Assembly: GCA_034440575.1 (NCBI GenBank) | Contig: JAOTOL010000905.1 | Coordinates: 62,001-126,000 of the forward strand | Direction: 5' to 3' | DNA: 64,000 nt | From: Imbricaverruca yamaguchii | Lineage: Eukaryota > Arthropoda > Thecostraca > Neoverrucidae | In this document: piece after piece, positions 63,666 to 64,000 of the stretch | Numbering within the stretch: position 1 is the first letter of the stretch | Layout: each line of letters starts with the position of its first letter | Notes under the pieces: model-generated | Databases searched by the model: none | What the model saw: only the letters and a program-made list of their open reading frames with translations | What the model was told of the DNA's origin: nothing | Position numbers and translations under genes: made by a program

Positions 63666-64000
63666 TCACATAATGCATTCATAGACACATACATTCATAC
63701 ATACCACATACATACACATACATACACACATACATACATACATACCTACAATATACATGCAACACACATACAATATGCTTGTATGTGTATGGGTATGCAT
63801 GCATATAGGCCTTAATGCATGTAGTTATGCACATGGATGTGTATGCATGTATTCACTTGGTAGACAGGTGAACCTCACCTTCAGCCTGACCGCAGCTCAG
63901 AGCCCCACCTTCAGCCTGACCAGCAGCTGTAGAGCCTCACCTTCAGCCTGACCAGCAGCTGTAGAGCCTCACCTTCAGCCTGAGCTCCACCTGGTCGGCG
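51595..64000 (-). CDS. C2H2 zinc-finger protein, 5' end outside the window, 3' end unresolved
   Basis: Join (transcript order) of >64000-63973, 63423-63306, 61890-61797, 59000-58790, 57866-57720, 54401-54317, 53147-53032, 51766-51595, all in phase. Seen in order: ELRLKELEQRLAQLTRRLRG, a probable coiled coil; an acidic and proline-rich stretch (PSDPGAAGDASDPDPVAGDL); a basic KRGAVKKKK, a likely nuclear signal; then five C2H2 fingers starting CDVC, CHVC, CSIC, CGVC and CEPC. Linkers are TGERP between fingers 1 and 2, TDEKP between 3 and 4, and the variant forms NNDTP and TDRRP. A nuclear DNA-binding role is inferred from the fingers. No specific orthologue is recognised. After 51595 the frame needs at least one further exon; a weak candidate is at 49157-49247. 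Confidence 0.85.
51767..52240 (-). repeat. About 42-bp minisatellite abutting the finger 4-5 exon acceptor
   Basis: Plus-strand units GACTCGTACGGCCGCCGGGT and CATACGGGTCACGTGG. CGGCCGCCGGG matches the acceptor-side sequence. Confidence 0.9.
52569..52862 (+). mobile_element. hAT-like MITE, copy 2 (294 bp)
   Basis: CAGTGTAAAATAATT start and CACTG end. Flanked by ACTCACTG (52561-52568) and ACTCGCTG (52863-52870). Confidence 0.92.
53032..53147 (-). CDS. Zinc-finger gene exon with finger 3
   Basis: Acceptor CGTTGCAG, donor GTAAGG. Encodes HNNDTPYMCSICGKGFVSSS, VFKGHMRTHTDEKPFMCG. Ends between the two cysteines of finger 4. Confidence 0.88.
53255..53560 (-). repeat. About 33-bp minisatellite with TGACGTCA, split by a SINE fragment
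   Basis: Units CACACCAGTGACGTCATACT and ACAACCTGCAGAGGA. Begins about 100 bp upstream (coding strand) of the finger 3 exon. Confidence 0.88.
53409..53491 (-). mobile_element. SINE family 2, 3' fragment
   Basis: GTTTGTTTATTGGGTAGTTC through CACTGTTTCGCTGG, inserted in the 33-bp array. Confidence 0.85.
53915..54165 (+). repeat. 19-bp CACCTATATCTATATGCAT minisatellite
   Basis: About 13 copies in the finger 2-3 intron. Confidence 0.95.
54317..54401 (-). CDS. Zinc-finger gene exon with finger 2
   Basis: Acceptor TCCGGCAG, donor GTGAGT. Encodes THTGERPLHCHVCGQTFRWT then SHLTNHLR. Joining to the upstream exon restores the canonical spacing C-x12-H-x3-H and the TGERP linker. Confidence 0.88.
54619..54797 (-). 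mobile_element. SINE family 2 with 13-bp target duplication
   Basis: Flanked by CCAGAGGCATCCT (54606-54618) and CCAGAGTCATCCT (54798-54810). The head ends in a C run. Confidence 0.92.
55500..55626 (+). repeat. G-rich tract, possible G-quadruplex
   Basis: GGGGCGGGGCGTGGCGGGGC-like repeats and GGCGAGGCGAG units. Confidence 0.85.
55735..55925. repeat. About 42-bp minisatellite
   Basis: CAACAATGGACCCGCAACAA and TGGTTCCATAGCAATGGTTC, four to five copies. Confidence 0.9.
56010..56090 (-). mobile_element. tRNA-like element (SINE head or tRNA pseudogene)
   Basis: Minus strand reads GGTAGCTCAGTGGTTAGGCT and GTGGGTTCGATTCCCC. The anticodon stem does not pair well, so a working tRNA gene is unlikely. 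Confidence 0.6.
56836..56980 (-). mobile_element. SINE family 1, reverse orientation
   Basis: Tail GGTTGGTTGGTTGG, body and partial head. Several small changes. Confidence 0.82.
57252..57368 (-). mobile_element. SINE family 1, partial
   Basis: GTCGCCAATCTCTCAGACCG and GTGGGACTCGAACCCAC; the head runs into the exon-derived array. Confidence 0.75.
57369..57750 (-). repeat. Copies of the finger 1 exon end plus donor (60-bp unit)
   Basis: CACCCACCTGTTTGTGTTTG, ACCAGGTGGCC and a C run occur at about 57371, 57652 and 57712; the last two are exactly 60 bp apart. The last copy is the real exon end. Confidence 0.9.
57530..57615 (+). repeat. Dispersed repeat family A, partial copy 5
   Basis: TTAGAAAGGGCACAAGATTT and AACGCATCATAAG match the family. 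Confidence 0.55.
57720..57866 (-). CDS. Zinc-finger gene exon with finger 1
   Basis: Acceptor GTCGGCAG, donor GTGGGT. Encodes GMKARRKYVVADPRTPGRTK then CDVCGKAFVWRGHLVKHKQ; the second histidine comes from the next exon (TH). Its last 30 bases and donor recur in frame at 60-bp spacing. Confidence 0.88.
57966..58245 (-). mobile_element. hAT-like MITE, copy 3 (280 bp)
   Basis: Ends CAGTGTCCTAAAATT and ATTATTTTACACTG. Perfect 8-bp duplication CCCCATGG at 57958-57965 and 58246-58253. Confidence 0.95.
58254..58789. other. Zinc-finger gene intron, single-copy part
   Basis: AT-rich. Nothing recognised. Confidence 0.45.
58790..59000 (-). CDS. Zinc-finger gene exon (acidic/proline-rich, nuclear signal)
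   Basis: Acceptor GTGCCACAG, donor GTCGGT. 70 codons: DPDWKPPPATPSDP, repeated SDPD motifs, DETFCPRDG, an alanine run and KRGAVKKKKT. Low-complexity, probably disordered. Confidence 0.82.
59155..59330 (-). mobile_element. tRNA-like SINE (family 4)
   Basis: Minus strand reads GTAGCCGTTGGTTAGAGTGC and GTCGAATTTAGCC, a tRNA-like head, then CCGGCCGGGAGTG. Confidence 0.6.
59336..59765 (-). repeat. Dispersed repeat family A, copy 4, split by a SINE
   Basis: Reverse-complement copy. The SINE at 59372-59546 sits inside it between 17-bp direct repeats. Confidence 0.65.
59372..59546 (-). mobile_element. SINE family 2 nested in repeat family A
   Basis: 17-bp direct repeats CCACCTTCTGCACGCTC (59355-59371) and CCACCTTCTGAACGCTC (59547-59563). 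Confidence 0.94.
59871..60031 (-). mobile_element. SINE family 1, reverse orientation
   Basis: Complete from tail (GTTATTGGTTCTACGACACG) to head (CACTCGTCCCC). Confidence 0.9.
60215..60350 (-). mobile_element. tRNA-like SINE (family 5)
   Basis: Minus strand: GCGGCAGCTCGGTCGGTAGG, box B GGGTTCGAATCCCAC, then GCGCGAGAGCTTGGCGACGC, a body related to family 1. Confidence 0.7.
60357..60485 (+). repeat. Dispersed repeat shared with 38318-38455
   Basis: See 38318. The two copies match over about 110 bp. Confidence 0.75.
60486..61154. other. Zinc-finger gene intron, single-copy part
   Basis: A 12-base CGGGAGGAAGTA duplication near 60614 and 60659. Nothing gene-like. Confidence 0.4.
61155..61490 (+). 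repeat. Dispersed repeat family A, copy 3
   Basis: Same family, interrupted by the 57-bp ultra-short element at 61284-61340, which duplicated ACTTATAATCGAG. Confidence 0.65.
61284..61340 (-). mobile_element. Ultra-short SINE-like element, 57 bp
   Basis: Perfect 13-bp duplication ACTTATAATCGAG at 61271-61283 and 61341-61353. Confidence 0.93.
61600..61775 (+). repeat. G-rich GGGGTCGGGGGCCGG tract
   Basis: Irregular short repeats directly behind the 61797 donor (minus strand), with quadruplex potential on the plus strand. Confidence 0.85.
61797..61890 (-). CDS. Zinc-finger gene exon (acidic, His/Cys)
   Basis: Acceptor GGCCACCAG, donor GTGTGT. Encodes DDSAEDDCGGGHQAAPPTAD then VTVTWSHPACH. Chosen because it alone links the phase-1 donor upstream to the phase-2 acceptor downstream. 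Confidence 0.7.
61891..62085 (-). repeat. GGTCAGGTC repeat upstream of the acidic His/Cys exon
   Basis: Degenerate GGTCAGGTCAAGTCAGGTCT units beginning at the acceptor side of the exon. Confidence 0.8.
62139..62194. repeat. 25-bp imperfect inverted repeat
   Basis: Arms around CTTCACCTAATG and CATTAGGTGAAG, two mismatches, 6-base loop GGTCAC. Part of the arm (ATGTACCTAGGCACGGTCAC) recurs at about 62197-62217. Confidence 0.9.
62385..62545 (-). mobile_element. SINE family 1 with target duplication
   Basis: Flanked by CGCATAACATG (62374-62384) and CGCATAACACG (about 62548-62558). Confidence 0.9.
62685..63305 (-). repeat. 16-bp CAGGACCCACAGCTGC minisatellite at the coiled-coil exon donor
   Basis: About 38 copies. 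The coding strand starts GTGGGTCCTGGCTGCT, so the array grows from the first intron bases, including the donor GTGGGT, which every unit keeps. Confidence 0.94.
63306..63423 (-). CDS. Zinc-finger gene exon (coiled coil, basic)
   Basis: Acceptor TCCGTCAG, donor GTGGGT. Encodes ELEQRLAQLTRRLRGRFGRT then VRRRAVSYSGWKPSAAELT. Phase 1 out. A 16-bp array starts at the donor. Confidence 0.8.
63605..63770. repeat. (TA)n and (CATA)n microsatellites
   Basis: Short tandem repeats in the zinc-finger gene intron. Confidence 0.9.
63880..64000 (-). repeat. 32-bp array of the 5'-most visible zinc-finger gene exon end plus donor
   Basis: CTTCAG starts at 63909, 63941 and 63973; the coding strand repeats GTCAGGCTGAAG then GTGAGGCTCTAC. 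At least four copies. Confidence 0.88.
63973..64000 (-). CDS. Zinc-finger gene, partial 5'-most exon
   Basis: Only ADQVELRLK is visible, ending at donor GTGAGG. The end of this exon plus donor is repeated at 32-bp spacing just downstream. Together with the next exon it reads as a leucine-rich helix. Confidence 0.7.

Overview
This is eukaryotic nuclear DNA from an animal: three spliced genes with GT-AG introns, tRNA-derived SINEs, a hAT-like MITE and a very large amount of minisatellite. Exons are GC-rich and the introns mix ordinary sequence with tandem arrays. The proteins fit a metazoan, probably a marine invertebrate. A crustacean is possible and a lancelet cannot be excluded; the window has no decisive marker.

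Layout. (1) 2063-20631, plus strand: a complete 12-exon gene for a MYST histone acetyltransferase, the KAT8/MOF orthologue (404 aa: chromo-barrel, C2HC zinc finger, HAT domain). (2) 23210-44891, minus strand: a complete 9-exon gene for a 756-aa single-pass type I membrane protein whose family I do not recognise; it converges on KAT8. (3) 51595 to beyond 64000, minus strand: a C2H2 zinc-finger gene (five fingers after a coiled-coil and an acidic, proline-rich region), cut by the right window edge; its 3' end is unresolved. All joins in the three gene models were checked for phase.

The dominant and most unusual feature is the placement of the minisatellites. Nearly every array lies against a splice site, and in at least ten cases the repeat unit is a piece of the exon-intron junction itself: the last or first coding bases plus the 5' or 3' splice site, repeated from 3 to about 145 times. 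The largest, 28752-34225, repeats 29 coding bases plus 9 intron bases of membrane-protein exon 6. KAT8 exon 4 has its last 33 coding bases and its donor repeated six times in frame (51-bp unit). From memory, minisatellites at exon-intron boundaries have been described in amphioxus under the name mirages; I could not check this. Here the phenomenon affects most introns of all three genes.

Mobile elements: two larger tRNA-derived SINE families, an ultra-short 57-59 bp SINE-like element with its own target-site duplications, all ending in related CCAATAACCAACCAA-like tails; a CAGTG-ended MITE with 8-bp target duplications (three copies); and other dispersed repeats. Several have inserted into the arrays, giving relative dates. 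The very long ORFs in this window (up to about 1850 codons) are stop-free readings of the arrays, not genes.
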